Source of the DNA: Alphaproteobacteria bacterium
GTDB taxonomy: Bacteria > Pseudomonadota > Alphaproteobacteria > Micavibrionales > Micavibrionaceae
Reading direction: 5' to 3'
Assembly: GCA_030147745.1 (NCBI GenBank)
Contig: JASBUS010000025.1
Coordinates: forward strand, 1-64,000
Length of the DNA: 64,000 nt
The notes beneath the pieces were generated by a model. It saw nothing but the letters and a program-made list of their open reading frames with translations. It did no database searches and was not told the origin of the DNA. The position numbers were made by a program, and so were the translations under genes. This document shows, in pieces, positions 17,162 to 25,777 of the stretch. Positions within the stretch are counted from its first letter, which is position 1. The number at the start of each line of letters is the position of its first letter.

Positions 17162-18364
17162 TTATACGTCAAGGCCAACAAGCGCTTTGGCGTATTCTTC
17201 TGGCTTGAATGGTTGTAAATCTTCAACCTTCTCACCTACGCCAACGGCATAGACAGGCAGGCCAAATTTTTCGGCCAAGGCAACCACAACGCCGCCCTTG
17301 GCAGAGCCATCCAATTTGGTCACAACCAAACCTGTAACATTGACCAATTGCTTGAATGTTTCAACCTGCGCAATCGCATTTTGCCCAGTGGTTGAATCTA
17401 ATATCAGCAATACTTCATGTGGTAGTTTATCATCATGCTTTTTCAAAACACGGATGATTTTTTCAAGTTCCGCCATCAAGTTTTGTTTGTTATGTAGGCG
17501 GCCTGCTGTATCAATCATCAATACATCAGCTTGCTCATCCAATGCCTTCTGATAGGATTCATAAGCTACCGCCGCAGCATCAGAACCAAGCTCTTTTGAC
17601 ACAAACACACTGCCTGTGCGCTCCGCCCAAATTTGCAATTGTTCCACCGCCGCCGCACGGAAGGTATCCCCCGCGCCCAGCGCCACTTTTTTACCGGCTT
17701 TATAATGCATTTGATGCGCTAATTTACCGATGGTCGTGGTTTTACCAACGCCATTCACGCCGCAAACCAAAACCACGCGCGGGCCGTTTTCAGGCTTTTT
17801 CATTTCAAGCTGCGCGGCGCACGGTTTTAAAATTTCCGCGATTTTTTCGGCGAGGAATTCTTTAACCTCTTCATCGCTCACTTCTTTATCGAAACGGTCT
17901 TGTTCCAACATCGACACCAGACGCATCGCCAATTCAGGGCCAAGGTCTGCTGTAATCAAAATTTCTTCCAACGCTTCCAATGTCGCGTGGTCGAGCTTCT
18001 TCTTGGTGATCAAATCACCAATGCCCTGCCCGATTTTCTGTGATGATTTTGATAGGCCTGTGCTTAAGCGTGAAAACCAACCACCTTGCGCATCTTCCGC
18101 ATTGTCTTCAGCCGCATCATCGACTTTAGTGGCTTCAACAGCTTCCACGACGATATCTTCGATAATTTCTGCTTCTGGTAATGGCGTTTCGACCAATTCA
18201 TCGACCGGCACATCTTGCGCTTCTTCCACGGCCTCAACCACGGCTTCGCAATCAGCAACGGTTGGTGTTTCTTCCGCAGGTTCTAAAGCTGGTTCTTGCT
18301 CATGATGCAAAACCGCATCATCTTGTTGTTCTTGTGTGTCTTTTTTCTTACGCCAGAATATCAT
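17162..18364 (-). CDS. ftsY: Signal recognition particle receptor FtsY
   Basis: GTPase receptor that docks ribosome-SRP complexes at the inner membrane. The 400-residue protein starts MIFWRKKKD (a basic lipid-binding tip). About 85 residues of very acidic low-complexity sequence follow, then the NG domain: GVNGVGKTTTIGKLAHQ (P-loop), GDTFRAAAVEQL, DTAGRLHNK and TKLDGSAKGG, ending at PFKPEEYAKALVG. Its ATG overlaps the mtaB stop as ATGA, so the two are translationally coupled. Ffh, its partner, lies 5 kb away on the opposite strand. Confidence 0.97.
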   Translation of the reverse strand: MIFWRKKKDTQEQQDDAVLHHEQEPALEPAEETPTVADCEAVVEAVEEAQDVPVDELVETPLPEAEIIEDIVVEAVEATKVDDAAEDNAEDAQGGWFSRLSTGLSKSSQKIGQGIGDLITKKKLDHATLEALEEILITADLGPELAMRLVSMLEQDRFDKEVSDEEVKEFLAEKIAEILKPCAAQLEMKKPENGPRVVLVCGVNGVGKTTTIGKLAHQMHYKAGKKVALGAGDTFRAAAVEQLQIWAERTGSVFVSKELGSDAAAVAYESYQKALDEQADVLMIDTAGRLHNKQNLMAELEKIIRVLKKHDDKLPHEVLLILDSTTGQNAIAQVETFKQLVNVTGLVVTKLDGSAKGGVVVALAEKFGLPVYAVGVGEKVEDLQPFKPEEYAKALVGLDV

Positions 18365-19620
18365 AACGATCCTATAACTTTTCCATGAAGCATATCGCCG
18401 TCAATATTATCATTCGTTTCAACATAAGCAAGTGTGCCTTGTTCTAATTCTTGATCGAGCTTCACTGGTGCGAAATGAATAGTACGGCCAATGCCGCCCG
18501 CTTCAACGACAACTTCATAACGCTGATTAACATGCTTTAATAAAAATTCTTTCATCTTACGCTCACCCGCCTCACGCAAACGCGCCGCGCGCTCTTTACG
18601 GATCGGATGATCAACTTGCGGCATACGGGCTGCAGGTGTGCCTTCGCGCTCTGAATACGGGAAGACATGCAAGAAGGTCAAATCACATTCATCGACAATC
18701 TTGAGTGTGTTTTCAAACATCTCATCTGTTTCTGTCGGAAAGCCCGCGATAATATCCGCGCCAAAGACAATATCAGGACGCAGGCTGCGCGCACGATTGG
18801 CCATCGCAATCGCATCATCACGTAAATGGCGGCGCTTCATGCGCTTTAACACCATATCATCACCCGCTTGCAAACTCATATGCAGATGCGGCATCAAACG
18901 TGGCTCTTCACCAATTAAGCGCCAAAGGTCATCATCAATCTCAACAGGGTCAAGCGATGACAAACGCAAACGTTTTAACTCAGGCACAATCGCCAATACA
19001 CGGCGGATCATCTGCCCCAAACTTGGCGTACCTGGCAAATCCGCACCATATGATGTAACATCAACACCTGTGAAGACAATCTCGTTATAGCCGCTTTCGA
19101 CAAGTTTCTTGGTCTGCTCCGCAACCACGCCAATCGGCACGGAACGTGAATTACCACGGCCATAAGGAATAATACAGAATGTGCAGCGATGGTCACAGCC
19201 ATTTTGCACTTGAATAAAGGCACGTGCACGCCCTTCAAAACCTTCAATTAAATGAGATGCCGTTTCTTTCACCGACATAATGTCATTAACCTGCACTTTT
19301 TCAGTGCCCGGTGCGCCCCAGCTTTCCGCCTTAAGCTTTTCATCATTACCGATCACACGGTCAACTTCCGCCATACCGCCGAAGCTTTCAGGATCAATCT
19401 GCGCAGCGCAGCCTGTGACAATGATTTGGGCATTCGGATTTTTACGGCGGGCACGGCGTATCGCCTGACGCGCTTGGCGCTCTGCTTCTTTCGTCACCGC
19501 GCATGTGTTGAAGATAATCACATCTTCCATATTTGCGTTTTCAGCATGCGCGCGCATCACTTCACTTTCGTAAGTGTTCAGGCGGCAACCAAAGGTAACT
19601 ATTTCAGGCGCTTTAGACAT
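18361..19620 (-). CDS. mtaB: tRNA t6A37 methylthiotransferase MtaB
   Basis: A radical-SAM enzyme that adds a methylthio group to t6A at position 37 of ANN-decoding tRNAs. The 419 residues show the N-terminal MTTase domain (IVTFGCRLNTYESEVM, NTCAVTKEAERQARQAIRR, TGCAAQ, with three cluster cysteines), the radical-SAM motif CDHRCTFCIIPYGRG, and GVDVTSYGAD. A C-terminal TRAM domain follows. I start at MSKAPEIVTFGC (19620), where the family begins; a frame from 19725 adds 35 unconserved residues and would run into the divergent gene at 19724. It is coupled to ftsY by an ATGA overlap, a common alphaproteobacterial order. Confidence 0.95.
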   Translation of the reverse strand: MSKAPEIVTFGCRLNTYESEVMRAHAENANMEDVIIFNTCAVTKEAERQARQAIRRARRKNPNAQIIVTGCAAQIDPESFGGMAEVDRVIGNDEKLKAESWGAPGTEKVQVNDIMSVKETASHLIEGFEGRARAFIQVQNGCDHRCTFCIIPYGRGNSRSVPIGVVAEQTKKLVESGYNEIVFTGVDVTSYGADLPGTPSLGQMIRRVLAIVPELKRLRLSSLDPVEIDDDLWRLIGEEPRLMPHLHMSLQAGDDMVLKRMKRRHLRDDAIAMANRARSLRPDIVFGADIIAGFPTETDEMFENTLKIVDECDLTFLHVFPYSEREGTPAARMPQVDHPIRKERAARLREAGERKMKEFLLKHVNQRYEVVVEAGGIGRTIHFAPVKLDQELEQGTLAYVETNDNIDGDMLHGKVIGSL

Positions 19621-19723
19621 AGCGTGGGTTATGACATATTTACCGCGCCAAACGCAAGCAAATTTAGCCTTGCACGGATTAATTGCGGCCTCTATAAATA
19701 GAAACATACAGGGGAACAAAATC

Positions 19724-20074
19724 ATGACAAAAAAAGATCATTCAGCGCTAGATATCGTCCTTGCGGGTGAAGCAGGCATATTTTGCGGGCAAATTCACAA
19801 AAAGATTCAATCTAATAAAGGCTTAAGTGCACAGTTCAATACATATGCCACTCAACCGCAAAAAGACCAAGTCACCGCGCTACAGGCACAAGTTAAAAAG
19901 CCCTGTGCCCCTCAATATTTAGAGCTTGCGGAGATTTTCACTAACATCGCCACAAAATTCATGACCCGCGATGAATTGCGTTCATGCCTATCCAGAACCG
20001 CTGAATACGTAGATTTGTCAAATGCCTACACTGCACGTAAAGCACCAAATTTTGGGCAGCTATGGAGCATATAA
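19724..20074 (+). CDS. Hypothetical protein (116 aa) ahead of the HDAC-like gene
   Basis: A 116-residue helical protein, no signal peptide, beginning MTKKDHSALDIVLAGEAG with GGGGAA seven bases upstream. The sequence has two cysteines in the second half and no recognisable motif. Its 3' end overlaps the possible start of the HDAC-like gene (20062), so the two are a plus-strand operon lying divergent from mtaB. The pair separates dapF from mtaB and looks like an insertion into a conserved neighbourhood. Confidence 0.6.
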   Translation: MTKKDHSALDIVLAGEAGIFCGQIHKKIQSNKGLSAQFNTYATQPQKDQVTALQAQVKKPCAPQYLELAEIFTNIATKFMTRDELRSCLSRTAEYVDLSNAYTARKAPNFGQLWSI

Positions 20075-21036
20075 GCGCCATGACGGATAAAGCCCAAAAG
20101 CCGATCATTCAGCATCCATCTTATGACTTCCTTTGGTCATTTGCTGGCTATGATCGCAAAAAATCGAGCAACGTCAAAAAATTCCTTATTGCAGACGGCA
20201 TTGTCGGCGCGGAACAATTCATGCGCCCTGCCCCGATTAGTGATGAAGATATGAAGCTCGGCCATAGTGAGCGCTATATCGCATCACTAAAAGACAAGCG
20301 CACCCTGGCCGCGATTTTCCAGATTGAAACATTAAAAAAATGGTATATGCCGAATTTCGTCGGGCAATATGCTTTTATTGAACCGATTAAGCATCATACG
20401 GGTGGCACATTGCTCGCGGGGCAACAAGCTTTAAAACATGGCTGGGCGATAAACCTTGGCGGCGGCGCACATCATGCCGCGCGTGATGAAAGTTCAGGCT
20501 TTTGCGCGATAGCGGATATATCCATATCCATCAACCAAATCCGCCGCGATAACCCGCATGTTAAAAACATCATGATTGTCGATCTCGATGCCCATCAAGG
20601 CAATGGGCATGAACGTGACTTCCTTTGTGATGATAGTGTTTACACTATCGACTTTTATACTTATATGGGCGAAGACTTCTATCCGAATGACACGCTCGCC
20701 ATGCAAAAAATCAATATTGATGAGAAATTAGCGCCGCAAACAGGCGATACAGAATATCTGATTAAACTGCGCTCAGCCTTTAATCGCGCTGCACAGGAAT
20801 TTAAACCAGATATGATTTACTATGTTGCCGGCTCTGACATCCTTAAAGACGACGTCGTTGGCCAGCAAGCGATTACCGCCAAAGGCCTTATAAAGCGCGA
20901 TGAGATTGTTTTCCATTACGCGTTCAACAAAAATGTCCCGATTGTCATGGTGTTTGGTGGCGGTTATCAAAAAAATAACGCGCGCATCATTGCCGATTCA
21001 ATTACTAATCTTGATCAGCAATTTAAGTTATTTTGA
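20062..21036 (+). CDS. Histone deacetylase-superfamily hydrolase
   Basis: A member of the arginase/deacetylase fold family (bacterial HDAC, class IV-like), zinc enzymes acting on acetyl-lysine, acetylpolyamines or similar amides. The hallmarks are present: the GGGAHHAARDESSGFCAIADI segment in two parts, the His-His dyad near residue 140, DLDAHQGNGHERDF (zinc Asp and His), and a later GSDILKDD with the third zinc Asp. The final GGGY motif is present (VFGGGYQK). 324 residues is normal. The start may be 20062, overlapping the upstream gene, or the ATG at 20080. The natural substrate is unknown; bacteria lack histones. Confidence 0.9.
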   Translation: MEHISAMTDKAQKPIIQHPSYDFLWSFAGYDRKKSSNVKKFLIADGIVGAEQFMRPAPISDEDMKLGHSERYIASLKDKRTLAAIFQIETLKKWYMPNFVGQYAFIEPIKHHTGGTLLAGQQALKHGWAINLGGGAHHAARDESSGFCAIADISISINQIRRDNPHVKNIMIVDLDAHQGNGHERDFLCDDSVYTIDFYTYMGEDFYPNDTLAMQKINIDEKLAPQTGDTEYLIKLRSAFNRAAQEFKPDMIYYVAGSDILKDDVVGQQAITAKGLIKRDEIVFHYAFNKNVPIVMVFGGGYQKNNARIIADSITNLDQQFKLF

Positions 21037-21156
21037 TTGCTTATCTTTCTTTGCTGCCGCTCTGACAAGAGTAAACAACACAAACAACATCGCGCCAAGC
21101 CCAAGACTTGCACCAATTAACCCAACGACCAAACCAATTATTTCATCCGTCGTCAT
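21028..21156 (-). CDS. Small membrane protein (42 aa) coupled to dapF
   Basis: An open frame of 42 codons starts at an ATG that overlaps the dapF stop as ATGA. It encodes one hydrophobic helix (IIGLVVGLIGASLG and GAMLFVLFTLV in sequence) followed by a Lys-rich tail (RAAAKKDKQSK), the layout of a small single-pass protein with a positive-inside C-terminus. Its stop overlaps the end of the convergent HDAC-like gene. The tight overlap and clean TM-plus-basic-tail make it likely to be real. No function can be assigned. Confidence 0.6.
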   Translation of the reverse strand: MTTDEIIGLVVGLIGASLGLGAMLFVLFTLVRAAAKKDKQSK

Positions 21157-21971
21157 GACATTAAACTCCCTTCATATACATAGGCCACTGGCCCACTCAT
21201 GATGATACGCCCTTCACCGTTCATTTCGATATGCAGCTTGCCGCCATCTAAATGAATATAGGCCGCCTTTTGCGTAAGCGCTTTTGTGGCCGCGGCAATC
21301 AAAGTCGCACATGCGCCTGTCCCGCACGCATCGGTTATGCCGGTGCCGCGCTCCCATACACGCATACGAATGTTGTTATCATCAATAATATGTGCGAACT
21401 CAACGTTGATTTTGTCAGGGAATATTGAATGGGTTTCAATTTTAGGGCCGACTGCAGCAAGCGCCACCACCTCAGCATCCTCTACAAAAAACACAGCATG
21501 CGGGTTACCGACATTCACTGTAAATGGCGCGCTGTAACCATCGACCTCCATCGGCACCGCGGCGCTATCACAATCTTGCGCCAGTGGAATAGCTGCCCAG
21601 TCAAATTTTGGCTGCCCCATATCAACGCTAATCCAGCCCTGCGCAGCATCGCTTTTCCATGCTGAGAGCAAGCCTGCATCCGTTTCAATGGTGACTTTAT
21701 CTTGCCCTGTTTCATTCAGCAAAATATCTGCCACGCAGCGCGTCATGTTACCGCATGCGCCAACGCGCCCACCATCTGCATTATAAATATGCATAAAACA
21801 ATCCGCGCTCTGGCTATTTTCTAACACCGCCATTTGGTCAAAACCAATGCCCGTTTTACGGTTCGATAGCGCCGCAATATCTAATTCAGGCAATGCCTCT
21901 ACCCGCGCATCAAAAATCGCGAAGTCATTGCCAAGGCCGTGCATTTTTAAAAAAGATATTGCCGTATTCAT
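21153..21971 (-). CDS. dapF: Diaminopimelate epimerase
   Basis: Converts LL- to meso-diaminopimelate for lysine and peptidoglycan synthesis, without cofactor. The two catalytic cysteines are visible in GACGNMTRCVA (about residue 75) and in TDACGTGACATLIAA (about 220). The N-terminus MNTAISFLKMHGLGNDFAIFD is typical. I use the ATG at 21971; a GTG six bases upstream is possible. 272 residues is normal. Its end is coupled to a 42-aa membrane protein. In many alphaproteobacteria dapF is directly followed by mtaB and ftsY; here two opposite-strand genes intervene. Confidence 0.96.
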   Translation of the reverse strand: MNTAISFLKMHGLGNDFAIFDARVEALPELDIAALSNRKTGIGFDQMAVLENSQSADCFMHIYNADGGRVGACGNMTRCVADILLNETGQDKVTIETDAGLLSAWKSDAAQGWISVDMGQPKFDWAAIPLAQDCDSAAVPMEVDGYSAPFTVNVGNPHAVFFVEDAEVVALAAVGPKIETHSIFPDKINVEFAHIIDDNNIRMRVWERGTGITDACGTGACATLIAAATKALTQKAAYIHLDGGKLHIEMNGEGRIIMSGPVAYVYEGSLMS

Positions 21972-21993
21972 TTTCACTTATCCAAACTGACAC

Positions 21994-22026
21994 AAAAAAA
22001 CGCATAGCTTTTATCTAAGCTATGCG
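21994..22026 (-). terminator. Terminator between the cache-domain gene and dapF
   Basis: CGCATAGCT (22001-22009) pairs with AGCTATGCG (22018-22026). On the minus strand a run of seven T follows, 24 bases after the cache-protein stop. Confidence 0.88.
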
Positions 22027-22049
22027 CCTTATCATATCAAATATAAATA

Positions 22050-22583
22050 TTAAAACGAATGGCTTTCGTTATCTTGCGCCGACATTTCATCCTGTGCCAT
22101 ACAGGCCATATTAATATCCTGATCATAGCTGCCAACACTGACATAATAATCATCCACTTTCACGACATAGCTATGCTTGCGTAAAACCTCACCTGATTTT
22201 GGGTGCAGCCATTTATATTCTGTCCAGCCACCATCACCTTTCAAGGTTTTCACCTGATCAAAAACATATTCACCGCGCGTGTCATGTAGATATTTAATGC
22301 TTTTACCAACAAATAACGGATGTGCAGGCTCTGACTTAATGACGCCCTCACTATCAAAGACAACGACATATAAGTCATTCTGCACAAAGCGTGAATCTTT
22401 ACTGTTGAACTGCGCGAGTGCATTCATCACGCCTTTCTCACGCACATAGTTTGCGGCTTTGATCGCATGCGCCTTGGCATCCCAAATTGTCGCCTCACTC
22501 GCCTGCACCTGCGGCACATTAAAACAAAGCATTACCAAACAAAAAGACAATAAAAACAGCGAATTAGATCTCATCTTATTCAT
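22050..22583 (-). CDS. Periplasmic single-cache-domain protein
   Basis: A 177-residue exported protein: signal peptide ending VQASEA, then one small-molecule-binding Cache_2-type domain (AANYVREKGVMNALAQFNSKDSRF, DLYVVVFDSEGVIKSEPAHPLFVGKSI, WTEYKWLHPKSGEVLRKHSYV, YYVSVGSYDQ), each a standard strand or helix of this fold. No output domain is attached, so it is a free-standing periplasmic binding protein, as seen in some chemosensory and respiratory loci. The start is taken at 22583; an ATG at 22574 has a better-spaced GGGGGA site and is equally possible. Confidence 0.8.
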   Translation of the reverse strand: MNKMRSNSLFLLSFCLVMLCFNVPQVQASEATIWDAKAHAIKAANYVREKGVMNALAQFNSKDSRFVQNDLYVVVFDSEGVIKSEPAHPLFVGKSIKYLHDTRGEYVFDQVKTLKGDGGWTEYKWLHPKSGEVLRKHSYVVKVDDYYVSVGSYDQDINMACMAQDEMSAQDNESHSF

Positions 22584-22819
22584 ATCCCCCACATTTGATG
22601 AATAAACACACAATATAACCTATAGAATAGATTAACACGCATAAATTGCATTGCACAAATGTTTATTGTAACCATAGGAAGTAATTGAATAAATTAATTC
22701 ATCAGTGTGGCCTACTTTAAAATGCACTAATCAAACACATGAGAATATGCAGATATAGATATATATATGGAGAATCCCAACCAACGCAGTCCTGCAATGA
22801 TGTTTTTCCAATAATTTCA

Positions 22820-22847
22820 TTGACATTCCTGCTCAGATCCTTATAAC
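22820..22847 (+). promoter_or_regulatory. Sigma-70 promoter of ffh
   Basis: A perfect TTGACA (22820-22825), 16 bases, then TATAAC (22842-22847). Transcription would begin near 22855 and leave a leader of about 155 bases before ffh. The 398-base gap 22614-23011 otherwise shows nothing coding; I looked for the SRP RNA signature GGAAGCAGC here and did not find it. Confidence 0.7.
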
Positions 22848-23011
22848 AGGGCCTGTATATTTACACATTTTCATAGCATCGTTGTGAATCTGTGTCCATT
22901 GTTTAGCAAGGATACCCCATAGTCGGCGAGATTTCGCTCACTGTGGTGAAACCGTTTATGGGCTTCGTATTTTACCTTGTTAAACAGTAAGAATGAAAGG
23001 TCGTATGACAT

Positions 23012-24646
23012 ATGTTTAAGAGCTTATCAGACCGCCTTGGCGGTATATTTGAAAAACTCGGTAAAGGTGGACGTCTAAGTGAGAATGACGTCACCGCTGC
23101 AATGCGCGAAATTCGCATTGCATTGCTTGAGGCTGATGTGGCGCTTCCTGTTGTTAAAGACTTCATTGAAAAAGTAAAAGCCGAAGCCGTTGGCCAAGAA
23201 GTCATCAAAGCAGTCTCCCCTGCGCAGCAAGTTGTCAAAATCGTCAATGACGCGATGATCGAAATGCTCGGCGCGGGTGAAACAGAATTAAACCTCAACG
23301 CCAAGCCACCTGTTGTTTATTTGATGGTTGGTCTGCAAGGTGCAGGTAAAACAACATCGACTGCTAAAATCGCGCATTGGCTACGTGAAAAAAGCCGCAA
23401 GAAAGTCTTGATGGCGTCACTTGACGTGCAGCGCCCTGCCGCACAGGAGCAGCTTGCGACACTTGGTGAACAAACAGACACAGCGACACTCGAAATCATC
23501 AAAGGGCAATCACCACTTGAAATTACAAAACGTGCCTTAGAAACAGCGCGCCTTGAAGGTTACGATGTTTTGATGCTCGATACAGCTGGTCGCCTAGCCA
23601 TTGATGAAGAATTAATGGATGAAGTCGCCGCAGTTAAAAAACTTGCACAGCCGACAGAAACATTACTTGTCGCCGATGCAATGACCGGTCAAGACGCTGT
23701 CAACACCGCCAAAGCCTTTGACGACAAAATGGGCATTACAGGTATTATGCTGACACGTGTCGATGGTGATGCTCGCGGCGGCGCGGCGATGTCGATGCTT
23801 GGCGTGACAGGCAAACCTGTGAAGTTAATTGGTACAGGTGAAAAATGGACTGAGATTGACGCCTTCTACCCTGACCGTATTGTAAGCCGTATTTTGGGCA
23901 TGGGTGACGTTGTCTCCCTCGTTGAAAAAGCCGTCGAAACTATGGACCGCAACAAAGCGGAAAAAATGGCCGAGAAATTCAAAAAAGGCCAATTCGACTT
24001 CAACGATATGCTTGATCAATTCCAGCAAATGAAAAAAATGGGCGGCATGGGCTCAATGCTCAAATTATTGCCGGGCATCAGCAAATTTGCAGATCAAATC
24101 GACCAAGCGAATATGGATGATACCGTCCTGAAAAAACAGGAAGCGATCATTCAATCCATGACAAAGGCAGAGCGCGCGAAGCCATCATTGCTGAATGCGT
24201 CACGTAAAAAACGTATTGCCGCGGGTTCAGGTTCTACCGTGCCTGAAGTCAACCGTTTGATCAAACAGCATCAACAAATGGAAACCGCCATGAAACGTCT
24301 GAAAAAGATGGGCATGGGCGGCATGATGAAACAAATGAAATCGCTAATGGGCGGCAAAGACGCAGCTCTAATGGATGCCATGCAAGGTATGGACATGAGC
24401 AATGTCGACATGGATGATCCAGAAGCACTTAAAAGATTCATGGCCGAAATGGATGGCGATGGCGCAGCGAATATGGGGAAGTCCCCACTTGGTGCGAACC
24501 CGTTCACATCCAGCGGTGGCTCATTACCTGGTTTAGGCGGCGGCCTAGGCGGTAACATGGGCGGCATGATGGGGGCAGGCCTTCCTGGTTTAGGGGCAAT
24601 GTCTCATGGCGGAACGAAAAAGAACCGCAAAAAGAAAAAGAGATAA
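23012..24646 (+). CDS. ffh: Signal recognition particle protein Ffh
   Basis: GTPase that, with 4.5S RNA, recognises signal sequences on ribosomes and delivers them to FtsY. The 544-residue protein has the N domain (1-95), the G domain with GLQGAGKTTSTAKIA, DVQRPAAQEQL, DTAGRLAIDEELM and TRVDGDARGG, then the Met-rich M domain from about 320 (MKKMGGMGSMLKLLPG). The last 80 residues are an unusually long Gly/Met-rich tail ending KKNRKKKKR, longer than in E. coli Ffh. A strong promoter lies upstream. Ribosomal protein S16 follows after 47 bases, the usual gene pair. Confidence 0.98.
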   Translation: MFKSLSDRLGGIFEKLGKGGRLSENDVTAAMREIRIALLEADVALPVVKDFIEKVKAEAVGQEVIKAVSPAQQVVKIVNDAMIEMLGAGETELNLNAKPPVVYLMVGLQGAGKTTSTAKIAHWLREKSRKKVLMASLDVQRPAAQEQLATLGEQTDTATLEIIKGQSPLEITKRALETARLEGYDVLMLDTAGRLAIDEELMDEVAAVKKLAQPTETLLVADAMTGQDAVNTAKAFDDKMGITGIMLTRVDGDARGGAAMSMLGVTGKPVKLIGTGEKWTEIDAFYPDRIVSRILGMGDVVSLVEKAVETMDRNKAEKMAEKFKKGQFDFNDMLDQFQQMKKMGGMGSMLKLLPGISKFADQIDQANMDDTVLKKQEAIIQSMTKAERAKPSLLNASRKKRIAAGSGSTVPEVNRLIKQHQQMETAMKRLKKMGMGGMMKQMKSLMGGKDAALMDAMQGMDMSNVDMDDPEALKRFMAEMDGDGAANMGKSPLGANPFTSSGGSLPGLGGGLGGNMGGMMGAGLPGLGAMSHGGTKKNRKKKKR

Positions 24647-24693
24647 ATACGAAATTCAGAAATTTAACGATCATATTAAAGGAGTAGAAAATC

Positions 24694-25125
24694 ATGGCAG
24701 TTAAAATTCGTTTGGCACGTCGCGGCCGCAAAAATCGTCCATTTTACAGCATCGTGGCTTGTGATAGCCGCATGGCGCGTGATGGCCGTTTCATCGAGAA
24801 ACTAGGCACATACAACCCATTGCTTGCTAAAGACGACGAAAAACGCGTTACTTTGAACGAAGAGCGCATTCAATACTGGCTAGGTCAAGGCGCACAGCCG
24901 ACTTACCGTGTTGCGACTTTCTTGGGTAAAGCAGGTATTGCTGATATGCCAGCAACACCAAACAACCCACAAAAAGCAAAACCAAAAGCTAAAGCACAAG
25001 AGCGTCTTGAAGAAAAAGCTGAAAAAGCAAAAGCGGCTGCTGAAGCTGCGGCTGCACCAGCAGAAGCGCCAGCTGAAGAAGCTCCGGTTGAAGAAGCTGC
25101 AGCAGAAGAAGCAACAGCTGAATAA
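24694..25125 (+). CDS. rpsP: 30S ribosomal protein S16 with acidic C-terminal extension
   Basis: A small-subunit assembly protein. The core (residues 1-80) is typical: [35 protein letters not shown], and [13 protein letters not shown]. After residue 90 comes a roughly 50-residue Ala/Glu/Pro-rich, repetitive tail ([17 protein letters not shown]), a type of extension often seen in alphaproteobacterial S16. GGAG precedes the ATG. A terminator follows at once, so the usual downstream partners rimM, trmD and rplS are not in this operon. Confidence 0.97.
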   Translation: MAVKIRLARRGRKNRPFYSIVACDSRMARDGRFIEKLGTYNPLLAKDDEKRVTLNEERIQYWLGQGAQPTYRVATFLGKAGIADMPATPNNPQKAKPKAKAQERLEEKAEKAKAAAEAAAAPAEAPAEEAPVEEAAAEEATAE

Positions 25126-25153
25126 GTTCAGCCCGCTTCACGCGAATAAAACA

Positions 25154-25185
25154 AAAGCCTTGCGGATCACTCTGCAAGGCTTTTT
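25154..25185 (+). terminator. Rho-independent terminator after rpsP
   Basis: AAAGCCTTGC (25154-25163) pairs with GCAAGGCTTT (25174-25183), followed by further T. It ends the ffh-rpsP unit. Confidence 0.92.
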
Positions 25186-25208
25186 CTTTTGGTCTTCATA
25201 AAACTTAA

Positions 25209-25679
25209 TTAAAACTGTGCCGTAATTGTCACGCGCTCTTTTGGCGATTGATCACCAAGCGCGTTATCACGCATACGCATCAATGATGTTGCCATTGTCG
25301 GGCCTGCGCCAAACAACTTCTGCCCCTGTATAGCCGCTGACATTTTTTGATAAAAACGGTCTTCATGGCAATCAAGGCTGTTCAGCAAAGTTTGTGCGAC
25401 CTCAATTTGGTGTAATCTTTGAATATCCTGATCCGCCCCTTTTGCTGACGGATTAAAACGATGTTGAATATGCGTATCGCCGTCTTTTACGTCACGCGTC
25501 CCCAAGATAGAGCCATGCTCATTTCTAAACATTTTATCCAAGCGACTTAGCGCAGCATCCTGTGCATCAATATCATCCTTATTCGCGCCCATAACGCTCA
25601 ACACTTTTGCTGTGTAAGGATTGTTACGCAAACTGCTCTCGACTTCATATGTCGACATTTTTCTAATTTCATTCGCCAT
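25209..25679 (-). CDS. Hypothetical protein (156 aa)
   Basis: A soluble, largely helical protein beginning MANEIRKMSTYEVESSLRNNP, without signal or membrane segments. It has a central Asp/Gln-rich region (DDIDAQDAALSRLDKMF) and ends GDQSPKERVTITAQF. I recognise no family. The ATG at 25679 is chosen on codon composition; an in-frame ATG at 25712 is possible and neither has a strong ribosome site. It runs towards the rpsP terminator. Confidence 0.55.
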   Translation of the reverse strand: MANEIRKMSTYEVESSLRNNPYTAKVLSVMGANKDDIDAQDAALSRLDKMFRNEHGSILGTRDVKDGDTHIQHRFNPSAKGADQDIQRLHQIEVAQTLLNSLDCHEDRFYQKMSAAIQGQKLFGAGPTMATSLMRMRDNALGDQSPKERVTITAQF

Positions 25680-25777
25680 CTTTATTACCCGCTCAATTAA
25701 ATCGTATCTCATTTATACTGCGTTAATCTTAACATATGGTAAAAGCACGAACAAAAAAGCTTCGTAACGCCCTAAAA

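Noticed and set aside
17730-18305. 191-codon open frame antisense to ftsY
   Set aside because: Its Ser/Thr-rich composition is the mirror of the acidic repeats in FtsY; no start signals or motifs.
22767-22814. 15-codon frame beginning MENPNQRS upstream of ffh
   Set aside because: It lies before the promoter TTGACA/TATAAC of ffh, lacks a ribosome site and is too short to support.
22614-23011. SRP RNA (4.5S) gene in the gap before ffh
   Set aside because: The conserved tetraloop-proximal GGAAGCAGC signature and the matching stem are absent.
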